Source: an uncultured Clostridia bacterium
GTDB lineage: Bacteria; Bacillota; Clostridia; Christensenellales; Borkfalkiaceae
DNA length: 60,430 bases
Assembly: GCA_944338165.1 (NCBI GenBank)
Contig: CALVLN010000007.1
Location: 1 to 60,430 of the forward strand
Direction of reading: 5' to 3'
The notes below the pieces were generated by a model that saw only the letters and a program-made list of their open reading frames with translations, was not told the origin of the DNA and did no database searches. Position numbers and translations under genes: made by a program. Positions 23,521-33,089 of the stretch are shown here, in pieces (position 1 is the stretch's first letter; each line of letters starts with the position of its first letter).

Positions 23521-26500
23521 ATGGCGTCATCCAAACTCAAAAACGTATTGAAAGACAAGATCGCGCTCGAGGTCCGCTTCCCCGCATACGTCGGATATGC
23601 CGACTTTTTCTGCAGGACGCCCGTATCCGTGCAGGTCAAAAACGGATACGTGGAGAATCTTTCCGTCACGGTGACGGCACAGAATGAAGACGGGCTCATC
23701 GTTCCGTACGAGACGACCGCGGAGGTCCCCTTTGAAAGTTCGGTGGAGCTCTCCGCCGACGGTATCTTTTCCCCGCTCTTCCTCGCGGAAAACGACGAAC
23801 TCAAGCCGTGCACGGTGACGTTCACCGCGCGCGCGGAGGGGCTTGACCTCTTCCGTACGAGCGTGGAGACGACGGTGCTGCCCTTTGATTGGTGGGCGGG
23901 CACGGAGAGCAACTGCGAGCGGCTCGCCTCTTTCGTCCGCCCCAAGCTCGCCGATTGCCAGCGCATCCTTGCGGATGCGGGGCAGTTCCTCAAAAAATGG
24001 AAGATGCCGTCCGAACTTCTCGGCTATTCCGGCACGGATAAAAACACGGTCCGCGGCATCATCGCCGCCGTGTTCTCCGCCATCCGCAGTCAGTCGGTGG
24101 AGCGCGCGGAGGAAGCGGATCTTTCCGTGCCCGTCTGCGCGGCGCGCGAAGGTTCGCTGCTCAAAGACAAGCAGGCGACCGCCCTGCAGCTCGGCCTCTT
24201 TGCGGCGGCTTGCCTGGAGGCGGCGCGCCTGCATCCCGTCATTGCCGTCGGCAGGAATGCCGTGGCGGTCGGCGCCTGGCTGTACGACAGCTGTTTCCTC
24301 GATACCGTCACCGACGATGAGGAGATCGTCGGCAAATACATTTCGGAGGGCATCAACAATTTAAGTTTCTTTGACGTGGACGATCTATTCGCGGGCAAAA
24401 ACTACGCCTTTACGCCTTCCGAGTCGCACTTCCGCCAAAAGCTCGGCGCACATCATTTCGAGGCGTTCGTCGACGTGCGCCGCTGCCGCATCGCTTCCGT
24501 TTTGCCGCTGCCGCTCCGCGGGCGGGGCCTGAAGGGGTACGAACTCATCCGCGAGCAGGATATGTCCGCGGACAACGCGCCCGCGCCGCTTCCCGTGCTG
24601 CGCAAACTCAATCTGGAAGGCAAGCAGCCCAAAAACAAGCAGTGGGAACGGCGTCTGCTCGACCTTACCACCAAGAACGCGCTGCTGAATTTTTCAGGCA
24701 GGAACGCCATCCATTTTTATGCCAAGAACGGCGATGCGATCCTTTCCATGCTCGATGACGGCAAGAGCTTCCGGCTCAAAGCCGTCCCGTCCGAGGAGGC
24801 GGAGCTTCCCTTCGGCGACAAGAGTTATCTCGCCCGCCTGCGCGAACTTATGGAGCTGGAGGAGGGGAAGGGTATCGTGCGCGTGTTCGGCGATACCAAG
24901 ACGCTGAACGAGACGGCGCTGCGCCTCGCCCGCAGGAACAAGGACGCCGATGAAGAATCGGGCGCCAAGATCTTGTACCTCGTGTGCGGATTTCTGAAGT
25001 ACGTCTGCAAGGAAGACGGGCAGAGCAAGTACGCGCCGCTCGTCCTCGTACCCGTCGGGCTCACCCGTTCCAAGGGCAACGAAGATTTTGCCGTGGAGGC
25101 GACGGAAGGGGAGTTTTTCGTCAATTCCACGCTGCTCGAATATCTCAAACAGGAGTTCAACATCGACGTGCGCGGCCTGGGCGGCGACATTTCCGCCCTT
25201 AAGATCTCCGAGATCGCGGCCATGGTCCGCGCCGAGACTTCCAACATGAAGGGCTGGGAGGTGGTGGAGGACATTTACGTTTCCACCTTCTCCTTCCAGC
25301 GGTACCTCATGTGGAACGATATCCGCCGCTCCTTTGACGCCTTGAAGCAGAACGCCATCGTCTCCGCGCTGCTGGAGAACCGCACCGAGCGTTCGGCGGA
25401 CGTGCGCACGGAGGAGGACGAAGGCGACCCCGTGGATACGCTGACGCCGCTCCCTGCGGACAGCTCGCAGTATTCCGCCATCGCGCTTTCCCAGACGGGC
25501 GCCAGCTTCGTGCTGCACGGCCCTCCCGGGACGGGCAAGAGCCAGACCATCACCAACATCATCGCCAACGCTCTCCATGACGGCAAGCGCGTCCTGTTCG
25601 TCGCGGAAAAGAAGGCGGCGCTCGACGTCGTCAAGAAGCGCCTCGACGCCATCGGCATCGGCGAATTCTGCCTGGAGCTGCATTCCAACAAGGCGAACAA
25701 GGCGGACGTTCTGCACCGCCTCGAGGAAACGCTCTCCCTGCAGCCGGATGAGGAGGAAGGGGGCTTTGAATCGCGCGCCCGCGAACTTGTCGCCCTGCGC
25801 GAAGAACTGCGGGCGCCCATGCAGGCGCTGCACAAAAAGCGCCGCCTCGGCATTTCCGTCTATCAGGCCATCCTGTACTATCTGCAGAACAAATCGGCGC
25901 CCGATATCCTCGACATCGAGAGTTCTTTCTACGATTCTCTGACCGAGAAGAAGCTCGCCGAATGCAAGAGCATGATCCTGACCGCGGCTGCCGCCGCCAA
26001 GGAATGCGGGGGCGTGTTCAATTCCCCCTTCGACAACGTCAATCTGACCGAATACTCGCAGGCGCTCCGCGATACGCTGTATTGTTCCTGCGAGGTCGTC
26101 ATGACGGAGATCAAGCACCTCAAGGCATACCTTGCCCTGCTGCTGGAATTCTACCGCCAGAAGGTGAGCAAACTCACGCAGAAAAAACTCGACCTCATTT
26201 GCAGGATCGCGCGCAACCTCGCCTCCGGCATGTACGATAAGTACTTCAAAAACGTGGACGAAGGGGAGTTCTTCCTGTTCTATAACGCTAACAAGCGCCT
26301 TGACGACCGCCTCGCCTACTATTTCAAACACTTTAAGGCGCTGGTCGATTTCGGGCGGGATATGCCGGAGGTCAGGCGCTTCTGCGAGACGGGTGGCGAT
26401 TACCGGCTCAACAAGGCGGTCATGTCCGCGGTCAAAAAGCTCTCCCGCGCGGCGCTGCACAAGCTGGACGAGGAAGACGTCCCCAAATTCCTGCAGACGG

Positions 26501-29130
26501 CGGTGGAGATCGACAGCGCCATGGAGCGCATCGTCAAAAATACGCCGCTTTCCAAAAGCTTCACCGACCGCGGCGGCGAGATCGTGTTCAAAAAACGCGC
26601 CGAACTTCTTGCCGACCTTTCGGAGCTGCACAAGATGTGCGCGGTCGTCTTCATGGAGTACAATCCGGACTCCTTCAACGGCATGTGCGTGCGCGCTGCC
26701 AACGGCTATACCATGCCCGTATTGAACGGGTATGTCCGCGCTTACGAGAGTTTCTCGGGTGCGCAGGAGAATTTCTTGACCGTCACGCGCGCCGACCGCA
26801 GCAAAGTGCACGATGAAGACGTCCTCGATTATTATTTTTCCAAGGCCGGCGCGCTGCTCGACAACATCGACATGCTTCCCAACTGGTGCATGTACAAAAA
26901 GACGGCGGAAGATCTCGCCAAGGCGGGGCTCAACTTTATTTCCGCCGCCCTCGAGAGCGGAAGGCTGAGCGGCGAAAACATCCTTTCCGGGTTCGAGAAG
27001 AACGTCTATAAGAATTTCCTTGAGATCAACATCCCCGCCGATCCTTGTCTCTCCGGCATGACGGTGGGAACGCTCGAAGATACCATTGAGAAATTCCGCC
27101 TCGGCTGGGAGGAATTTGCAAAGCTCAGCCGTGCGCGCATCCGCGCCAAGCTCATCGCGGGGCTTCCCGGGCGGGACGACTCGCTCAGCCTGGAAGTGGC
27201 GGCGTTCACCCGCCTCGCCAAGAGCAACCTGCGCGGCACGGGCCTGCGCGCCATGTTCGAGGAGATCCCCGAACTCATGAAGCGCATCGCGCCCTGCATG
27301 CTCATGAGCCCCATTACCGTGGCACAGTATCTGCAGCCCGTTGCCGATCAGTTCGACCTCGTCATCTTCGACGAGGCATCGCAGATGACGACGGCGGAAG
27401 CGGTCGGCTCCATTGCCCGCGCCAAGGCGGCGATCGTCGTAGGCGACCCCAAGCAGCTCCCGCCCACGACCTTCTTCCACACCACGTATGTGGATGAGGA
27501 GAACCTTGAAAACGAAGACCTTGAGAGCATCCTCGACGACTGCCTTGCCTTAGGGCTTCCCGAACGCCATCTCCTGTGGCATTACCGCAGCAAGCACGAG
27601 AGCCTCATCGCCTTCTCCAACAGCATGTATTACGACAACAAGCTGTGCACCTTCCCTTCGCCGGATGCGCTCGAAAGCCGCGTCAGGCTTATCCAGGTGG
27701 ACGGCACGTACGACAGGGGCTTTACCAAGCGCAACCGCAAGGAGGCGGAAGCGCTGGTCGCAGAGGTGGTGCGCCGGCTGTCCGACCCCGTCCTTTCCCG
27801 CTCGAGCATGGGCATCGTCACATTTTCCAATGCACAGCGCGAGGACATCGAACGGCTGCTTTCCAAGGAGATCGCGGCAAAGCGCCTGGACGGCGTGGCT
27901 TACGACCGCGAGGAGCCGCTCTTCGTCAAGAACCTCGAGAACGTGCAGGGCGACGAGCGCGACGTCATCTTTTTCTCCGTTTGTTACGGGCCTGACCGCA
28001 CGGGGCGCGTTTCGCTCAACTTCGGGCCGCTCAACCAGGCGGGCGGCTGGCGCCGCCTCAACGTCGCCGTATCGCGTGCGCGCGAGGAGATGCTCATCTT
28101 CTCCACCATGACTTCGGGTATGATCGACCTCGCCAAGACGTCTTCCAAGGGCGTGGCGGGCCTCAAAGCGTTCCTGGAGTTTGCCGAAAAAGGCCGCACG
28201 ACGCTCGCCGTCAACTCCGCGTTCGTCAAGGGCGGTGCGGGCATCGGCAAGTTTATCGCAAAGGAGCTTGCCGCCTGCGGGTACGACTGCCGCTGCGACG
28301 TGGGGGCGTCCGATTTCAAGATCGACGTCGCCGTCGTCGACCCCAGGAACAAGCACAAATTCGTACTTGCGGTCATCTGCGACGGCAACAACAAGTTTTC
28401 CGTCAAGGACCGCAACGTGCTGCAGATCCAGACGCTCAAACGCGGTAACTGGAACGTCATGCGCGTCTATTCCGTCAATTATTACAACAATCCCAAGCGC
28501 GAGATCAAACGCATCAAGGATATGCTCGACCGCATCACGGGGGCGGACAAGAAGGCGGGCGCATGGCTCACCAAGTACCGCCGTCCCTACCGCGCCGTCA
28601 AGCAGACGGGGGCGGAGAACGCCAATTTCGTCACGGGCGGCGAGAATGACGCCGCGATCATGGCGCGCCTCAAAGAGATCGTCGCCGCGGAAGAGCCCAT
28701 TTCCCGCGAGTTTCTCAAAAAGCGGTGCCTTGCCACGTTCGGCATCATTAAGAGCGGCAGCAAAGTCGATCAGCGCCTGGATGCGCTCATCGATGCCTGC
28801 GCGTTCCGCCGCGACCGCGCGCTCGGCAGCGACTATTTCTACAAGACCGACAAGGCGATCCTGCGCGATACCTTCCGCGTGGAGAACCTGCCCGCGCTTC
28901 GCAAGACGGAGGAGGATTTTACGCCGTACGAGATGATCGCGTTCATCAAGGGCGCGCTCGAGGACCGCGTCGCCCTCTATATGGACGAGGTCATGACGCT
29001 CATCGGCAGCACGTTCCACGTCGTCCGCCCGAGCGAGCGCTTTACGACCTTCGTGCGCGACTGCGTCGCGCTCGGCGAAGCCAAGGGCATGTTCGTCCGC
29101 TCGGTATCCGACAGGATCTCCCTCGCATGA
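23521..29130 (+). CDS. DUF4011-SF1 helicase with Vsr-like nuclease domain and DUF3320
   Basis: A 1,869-aa protein. An N-terminal beta region (about 1-130) precedes DUF4011 (QWERRLLDLTTKNALLNF near residue 375) and an SF1 helicase split by a long helical insert. Walker A GPPGTGKS is near 667 and Walker B IFDEASQ near 1283; GDPKQLPP and LNVAVSRAREEM follow. An MTES_1575/Vsr-type nuclease-like segment (SDFKIDVAVVDP...VICDGNNKF) is near 1597-1640, and DUF3320 is near 1780-1860. The start at 23521 is fixed by AAGGAG five bases upstream; that site lies between it and an earlier ATG at 23506. Large proteins of this architecture are frequent in defence islands, but neighbours here are housekeeping genes. 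Its stop overlaps comEC by 4 bp. Confidence 0.9.
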   Translation: MASSKLKNVLKDKIALEVRFPAYVGYADFFCRTPVSVQVKNGYVENLSVTVTAQNEDGLIVPYETTAEVPFESSVELSADGIFSPLFLAENDELKPCTVTFTARAEGLDLFRTSVETTVLPFDWWAGTESNCERLASFVRPKLADCQRILADAGQFLKKWKMPSELLGYSGTDKNTVRGIIAAVFSAIRSQSVERAEEADLSVPVCAAREGSLLKDKQATALQLGLFAAACLEAARLHPVIAVGRNAVAVGAWLYDSCFLDTVTDDEEIVGKYISEGINNLSFFDVDDLFAGKNYAFTPSESHFRQKLGAHHFEAFVDVRRCRIASVLPLPLRGRGLKGYELIREQDMSADNAPAPLPVLRKLNLEGKQPKNKQWERRLLDLTTKNALLNFSGRNAIHFYAKNGDAILSMLDDGKSFRLKAVPSEEAELPFGDKSYLARLRELMELEEGKGIVRVFGDTKTLNETALRLARRNKDADEESGAKILYLVCGFLKYVCKEDGQSKYAPLVLVPVGLTRSKGNEDFAVEATEGEFFVNSTLLEYLKQEFNIDVRGLGGDISALKISEIAAMVRAETSNMKGWEVVEDIYVSTFSFQRYLMWNDIRRSFDALKQNAIVSALLENRTERSADVRTEEDEGDPVDTLTPLPADSSQYSAIALSQTGASFVLHGPPGTGKSQTITNIIANALHDGKRVLFVAEKKAALDVVKKRLDAIGIGEFCLELHSNKANKADVLHRLEETLSLQPDEEEGGFESRARELVALREELRAPMQALHKKRRLGISVYQAILYYLQNKSAPDILDIESSFYDSLTEKKLAECKSMILTAAAAAKECGGVFNSPFDNVNLTEYSQALRDTLYCSCEVVMTEIKHLKAYLALLLEFYRQKVSKLTQKKLDLICRIARNLASGMYDKYFKNVDEGEFFLFYNANKRLDDRLAYYFKHFKALVDFGRDMPEVRRFCETGGDYRLNKAVMSAVKKLSRAALHKLDEEDVPKFLQTAVEIDSAMERIVKNTPLSKSFTDRGGEIVFKKRAELLADLSELHKMCAVVFMEYNPDSFNGMCVRAANGYTMPVLNGYVRAYESFSGAQENFLTVTRADRSKVHDEDVLDYYFSKAGALLDNIDMLPNWCMYKKTAEDLAKAGLNFISAALESGRLSGENILSGFEKNVYKNFLEINIPADPCLSGMTVGTLEDTIEKFRLGWEEFAKLSRARIRAKLIAGLPGRDDSLSLEVAAFTRLAKSNLRGTGLRAMFEEIPELMKRIAPCMLMSPITVAQYLQPVADQFDLVIFDEASQMTTAEAVGSIARAKAAIVVGDPKQLPPTTFFHTTYVDEENLENEDLESILDDCLALGLPERHLLWHYRSKHESLIAFSNSMYYDNKLCTFPSPDALESRVRLIQVDGTYDRGFTKRNRKEAEALVAEVVRRLSDPVLSRSSMGIVTFSNAQREDIERLLSKEIAAKRLDGVAYDREEPLFVKNLENVQGDERDVIFFSVCYGPDRTGRVSLNFGPLNQAGGWRRLNVAVSRAREEMLIFSTMTSGMIDLAKTSSKGVAGLKAFLEFAEKGRTTLAVNSAFVKGGAGIGKFIAKELAACGYDCRCDVGASDFKIDVAVVDPRNKHKFVLAVICDGNNKFSVKDRNVLQIQTLKRGNWNVMRVYSVNYYNNPKREIKRIKDMLDRITGADKKAGAWLTKYRRPYRAVKQTGAENANFVTGGENDAAIMARLKEIVAAEEPISREFLKKRCLATFGIIKSGSKVDQRLDALIDACAFRRDRALGSDYFYKTDKAILRDTFRVENLPALRKTEEDFTPYEMIAFIKGALEDRVALYMDEVMTLIGSTFHVVRPSERFTTFVRDCVALGEAKGMFVRSVSDRISLA

Positions 29131-31097
29131 ACATGCGCGGCGAGACCCGCCGCATCAATCCCCGCCCGCTGCTGTTTGCGGCGGCGGGGCTCATATTTGG
29201 GATCTTTCTCTATTGCAGGGTAAGATTCGCGTATCTGCGCGCAATGGATTTTGTCTTTTGCGCGCTTTTCTGTGCGTTTTTCGTGAAGCGCATGCGCGAT
29301 CTGCGCGTGCTCGCCGCAACCGTCCTCCTGTTCGCTTTCTTTGCAGGCGCGGGCGCCCTGTGCATGCACGGCGCGGCGGAGCGCTTTCTTTCCGGGAAAG
29401 CGGAAGGGGAGTACGAGGTGGAAGGTACGGTCGTATCCGCCGTCTATCGGGAGGAGGCGGTCACGGTCACCCTGGAAGGGCTGGTCTTTGACGGGGAAGG
29501 CGTTTCCGGCAGGCTGCAGGCGACGCTCGCTTCCGAGGACGTGCGCGTCGGCGATATCGTCGGGTTTTGCGCCAACGTCAGGCGCTACGGAGAGGAGGAT
29601 CTCGTCAACGGACAGACGTATTACCTCGTCGAGGACGTCCGCTACCGCGCTTCTCCCGCGGAGTTTGCGATCACGGGCAGGGCGGCGTCGCCGTTTCTTT
29701 CGCTCAACGCCGCGATCTACGATTGCCTGCAGGGCGGCATGACGGGGGAGGAGGCGGACGTCGCCTATGCCCTGCTCACGGGCAGCAGCGGGAATTTGGA
29801 CGGCGATTTCAGCGATGCGGTGCGCCGCGGCGGCATCGCGCATATTTTTGCCGTCTCGGGTCTGCACATCGGCATTCTCTTTTCCGCCGTTTACCTGCTC
29901 GGCCGCCCGCTCGGCAGATGGCGGCTGCTCCCCGCCGCGCTCGTCGCCGTCTTTTATTCGGGTCTGTGCGCCTTTACCGTGTCCTCGGTGCGCGCCGTCG
30001 TCATGTGCGTGGCGGGCGGGGCGCTGCGCACGTTCGGGCAAAAGCGCGACTTTCCGGAGAGCATTTCCCTCGCCGCGCTCTGCGTTCTGCTGATCTCGCC
30101 GGCGGAGTGGCTCTCGGCGGGATTCCGCCTTTCATTCGGGGCATGCCTGGGCCTTGCGCTCTTTTCCGGCAGTTTTTCGCGCTTGTTTGCCCGTCTCCGC
30201 TTCCCCAAATTCCTCGGCGATTACCTGGGTTCCTGCGCCGGCGTGCAGCTGGTCACCTTTCCCATCCTCATGGAGAGTTTCGGCTACTGGTCGCTGTGGG
30301 GGAATCTTCTCAACTTCATCGTCATCCCGGCGCTCACGTTTTTGTTTCTGGGCCTCATCCTGTGTACGCTGTTTGCGCTTTTGCTCCCGTTTTGGGCGGC
30401 GTTTTTCCTCGCTTTCCCGCAGAGCATGCTTTCGCTGTTGATGTTTGTCTTCGCCTACGCCGATTTTTCCGCCGTGCTCACGGGCTTTTCTCTGGGCGCC
30501 GGCGGGACGGTGTGGCTTGTCGCCTGTTTCTTTCTCTCCGAACGCTTTCGCCTGTCCGCCCGCGGCCGCGCCGTGCTCGGCGTCTGGTGTGCGCTTCTCA
30601 TCGCGGCCTGCGCCGTGGCGGAAAACGTCGTCTTTTTCGGCTGCCGCGTGAACGTGTATGCGGACGGCGACGCCACGGCGGTCCTGCTGCGCACGCCCCG
30701 GACGCGCGTGCTGATCCTCGACGGCGAGCTGAGCCTGCGGCAGGCGGAAGATCTGCGCATGCGCACGTACGGCGGTCCGCTCGATGCCGCGGTGGTGCTC
30801 GGCGAGGGGGAAGGGGGGATCCATACGGCGGCGTTCCTCGGCGCGGATGCGGTCTATGCGCGCGATCCCGTGGAGACGGGGCTAAGGGAAACGCCGCTCG
30901 TCTTTGCCCGCAGCTTTTCGGTCGGCGGCATCGACTTTCGCTACGAATCCGCCGACCGGCTGGTATTTTGGACGGAAGGGGTCGCGGTGGAGTGCTGTTT
31001 CGACGGCGAAGCGGCGCTTGCGGCCGATTTTTCGCTTGCCGAAGGCTGCGGCAGCTTGATTTTTTATCTGTATAATGGTATAATCAAGGTGCTATGA
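29127..31097 (+). CDS. comEC: ComEC/Rec2-family DNA uptake channel, lacking the beta-lactamase motif
   Basis: A 656-aa membrane protein. Two N-terminal TM segments precede a soluble OB/DUF4131-like domain (about 90-180). The competence domain follows (about 195-490), with LLTGSSGNL, FAVSGLHIGILF (the family signature) and about ten TM segments. The C-terminal part (about 500-656) corresponds to the position of the metallo-beta-lactamase domain. It has no HxHxDH metal motif, so the nuclease-like domain is missing or degenerate. The ATG overlaps the helicase TGA (ATGA). Predicted role is DNA transport across the membrane in competence; no other com genes are in the window. Confidence 0.88.
   Translation: MNMRGETRRINPRPLLFAAAGLIFGIFLYCRVRFAYLRAMDFVFCALFCAFFVKRMRDLRVLAATVLLFAFFAGAGALCMHGAAERFLSGKAEGEYEVEGTVVSAVYREEAVTVTLEGLVFDGEGVSGRLQATLASEDVRVGDIVGFCANVRRYGEEDLVNGQTYYLVEDVRYRASPAEFAITGRAASPFLSLNAAIYDCLQGGMTGEEADVAYALLTGSSGNLDGDFSDAVRRGGIAHIFAVSGLHIGILFSAVYLLGRPLGRWRLLPAALVAVFYSGLCAFTVSSVRAVVMCVAGGALRTFGQKRDFPESISLAALCVLLISPAEWLSAGFRLSFGACLGLALFSGSFSRLFARLRFPKFLGDYLGSCAGVQLVTFPILMESFGYWSLWGNLLNFIVIPALTFLFLGLILCTLFALLLPFWAAFFLAFPQSMLSLLMFVFAYADFSAVLTGFSLGAGGTVWLVACFFLSERFRLSARGRAVLGVWCALLIAACAVAENVVFFGCRVNVYADGDATAVLLRTPRTRVLILDGELSLRQAEDLRMRTYGGPLDAAVVLGEGEGGIHTAAFLGADAVYARDPVETGLRETPLVFARSFSVGGIDFRYESADRLVFWTEGVAVECCFDGEAALAADFSLAEGCGSLIFYLYNGIIKVL
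31056..31084 (+). promoter_or_regulatory. Candidate internal promoter for holA
   Basis: TTGATT (31056-31061) and TATAAT (31079-31084), 17-bp spacer, inside the 3' end of comEC. The holA ATG is only 10 nt downstream of the -10 box, so this transcript would have almost no leader. Confidence 0.55.
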
Positions 31098-32071
31098 AGT
31101 TCCTCGAATTCGGCAAAAAAATCAAGGAAGGCATCCCGCGCATCTGCCTTGCGGAGGGGGAGGAAGCGTATTTCCGCGAGCGCGTCGCGGAGACGCTGCG
31201 CACGCTCTGCGTGCAGAATCCCTCCCTCAACGATGCGCGCTTCGAAGGGGAGCGCCTCAAGGGCGATCAGCTTGCCGCCTTCCGCGACAGCCTGTATACG
31301 CTGCCCTTCCTCAGCGAATACCGCTTGGTGCGGATATACGGCTTTTATCCCACCGAGCGCGAATTTGCGCGCTTTCTGAAGGGGTATTTCGAGGAACCGT
31401 GCCCCTCCACGGTGCTGCTCATCCTCAACGAAAAAAAGACGTCCGGCGCGGATCTGAAAAAGAAGCCGAACGTCCTCTATGTGGATTGCGGCAGGGAGAG
31501 CGACGAGATCGTGGGGAAATGGCTGAACGGCATGCTGCGCCGCAGCGGGCTGGAACCGCAGCGGGACGCTGTCACGCGCATGGTGCGCTATTGTTCCAAC
31601 GACTGCGCGCGCCTCTCCCGCGAGATCGAAAAGCTCGCCTTGCTGCTCGGCAAGGGGGGCAAGGTCACGCCCGAAGTGGTCGAGGCGTGCATCAGCAAGG
31701 ACATAGAATACAAAGTCTACGAGCTCACGCAGGCGGCGGCGCGCCGTTCCTATGCGGCGTTCATCGAGATTTTGCACGAGCTGTTCCGCAAGGGATACGA
31801 TGAAAACGCGGCGCTATCTTCGCTTACGGCGCATTTCCGCGTGCTCTGCGAGGTCACGTCCATGTCCGGGAGCGACGCCGCCGTCGCCTCGGCGCTGGGC
31901 ATCCGCCCGTATGCGGTGCAGAAGGACCGCGAACAGGCGGCGCGGCTGGGCAGGGAACGCGTGCGGGCGTATTTTCAGGGGCTGTACGCGCTCTCCTGCG
32001 GGGCGAGAAGCGGCCGCTATACCAAGGAGGGGGCGCTTTTTGCGGCGATCGCAAAAATATTTTTTGCCTGA
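31094..32071 (+). CDS. holA: DNA polymerase III delta subunit
   Basis: A 325-aa clamp-loader subunit. The N-terminal segment with AEGEEAYFRERVAETL (usual GxxxYL...) and the sequence TLPFLSEYRLVRIYGF fit the HolA N-domain. VLYVDCGRESDEIVGKWL, the helical middle domain with NDCARLSREIEKLALL, and the C-terminal collar region follow. Length is normal. It opens the sliding clamp with the tau and delta-prime subunits. Its start overlaps comEC by 4 bp, a common Firmicutes neighbour arrangement. Confidence 0.9.
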   Translation: MKFLEFGKKIKEGIPRICLAEGEEAYFRERVAETLRTLCVQNPSLNDARFEGERLKGDQLAAFRDSLYTLPFLSEYRLVRIYGFYPTEREFARFLKGYFEEPCPSTVLLILNEKKTSGADLKKKPNVLYVDCGRESDEIVGKWLNGMLRRSGLEPQRDAVTRMVRYCSNDCARLSREIEKLALLLGKGGKVTPEVVEACISKDIEYKVYELTQAAARRSYAAFIEILHELFRKGYDENAALSSLTAHFRVLCEVTSMSGSDAAVASALGIRPYAVQKDREQAARLGRERVRAYFQGLYALSCGARSGRYTKEGALFAAIAKIFFA

Positions 32072-32104
32072 GGCAAAATAATTGAAAAATGCGGAGCAAA
32101 ATCT

Positions 32105-32134
32105 TTGCATTTTTCCTGCATCATCGTTTATAAT
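32105..32134 (+). promoter_or_regulatory. Promoter of cdaA
   Basis: TTGCAT (32105-32110) and TATAAT (32129-32134) with an 18-bp spacer, 29 bp upstream of the ATG. An aaaggaaggg ribosome binding site lies between. Confidence 0.72.
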
Positions 32135-32163
32135 ATTCATATCCAAAAGAAAGGAAGGGCCGT

Positions 32164-33015
32164 ATGGTTTTCAATCTGTTTGCCGTCGGGGCGGCGGATG
32201 CCTGGCAGAGGATCGCTTCGTTTTTCACAGACTTCCAATGGGTCTTCATCCTGGAAGGCATCCTGATCTTTCTGCTCATCTACCTTGTCTTCAAGGTCCT
32301 CTATGAGAACGGCGCCAAAAGATTCATCATCGCATATCTCGGCATCATCGTCATCATGGGTGTCATCACGCTCTTTTCCGAGCACGAGAACGCCGACATG
32401 TACTTTATCATCGTCTTTTTGCTGCTGTCGATGTTTTTCCTGCTGCTCTTCGGCGTGGAGATCAAGCGCAGCATCTGGAAGGCGAACCGGGCGGCGGGGC
32501 TGCCCGCCGAGCGCAAGACGCCCGCGGCGCGTCTGAGCGTGCACGCGGAAGAATGCATTTCCGGGATCGTCAAGGCGGTGCAGAACCTCTCCAAGAGCGA
32601 TACGGGTGCGCTCATCGTCCTCTCCAACGGGAATCTGCCCAAGGAGATCCTGGAGAGCGGCGTCACGCTGAACGCCACCATCTCGTCGCAGCTCATTGAA
32701 GGCATCTTTATCCCCAAAGCGCCCTTGCATGACGGCGCCATGATCATTTACGGCGATACCATCCAGGCGGCGGGATGCTTCCTGCCCCTTACGCAGAAGG
32801 ATTATCCCAAGGACTTCGGCACCCGCCACCGCGCGGGGATCGGCGTCACGGAGGTCGCAGACGTCATGACGGTCATCGTCTCCGAGGAAACGGGCATCGT
32901 GTCCGTGGTCAAGCGCGGCGTCATTACCCGCTATGTCGATTCGGACAGCCTGCGCAAGTTCCTGCGGGAATATTATTGGAAGGAATTCAACCCCGAAGCC
33001 AAGCGCCAGGGGTAA
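32164..33015 (+). CDS. cdaA: Diadenylate cyclase CdaA
   Basis: A 283-aa membrane-bound cyclase making c-di-AMP from two ATP. Three TM segments (about 28-50, 55-75 and 80-100) precede the DAC domain, whose DGA motif (KAPLHDGAMII) and RHR motif (FGTRHRAGIG) are intact. The end of the DAC domain is also intact, EETGIVSVVKRGVITRYVD. In most Firmicutes cdaA is followed by cdaR (YbbR) and glmM; here the next gene is a DUF1015 protein, so the usual regulatory partner is not adjacent. c-di-AMP would govern potassium and osmolyte balance. Confidence 0.95.
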   Translation: MVFNLFAVGAADAWQRIASFFTDFQWVFILEGILIFLLIYLVFKVLYENGAKRFIIAYLGIIVIMGVITLFSEHENADMYFIIVFLLLSMFFLLLFGVEIKRSIWKANRAAGLPAERKTPAARLSVHAEECISGIVKAVQNLSKSDTGALIVLSNGNLPKEILESGVTLNATISSQLIEGIFIPKAPLHDGAMIIYGDTIQAAGCFLPLTQKDYPKDFGTRHRAGIGVTEVADVMTVIVSEETGIVSVVKRGVITRYVDSDSLRKFLREYYWKEFNPEAKRQG

Positions 33016-33028
33016 TGCGGCACGATTT

Positions 33029-33064
33029 GCACGGGGCAGGCGCCTGCGGGCGCCTGCCCCGTGC
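33029..33064 (+). terminator. Strong hairpin after cdaA, weak or no T tract
   Basis: A perfect 16-bp stem (33029-33044/33049-33064) with a tgcg loop lies 13 bp after the stop. It lacks a U tract, so it may attenuate or stabilise RNA instead of terminating. Confidence 0.5.
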
Positions 33065-33089
33065 GTTGATGCAGTGAGGAACGCACGTT

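Noticed and set aside
24694..27480. Long minus-strand frame opposite the helicase
   Set aside because: Same reason: composition-driven antisense frame with no motif and no ribosome binding site.
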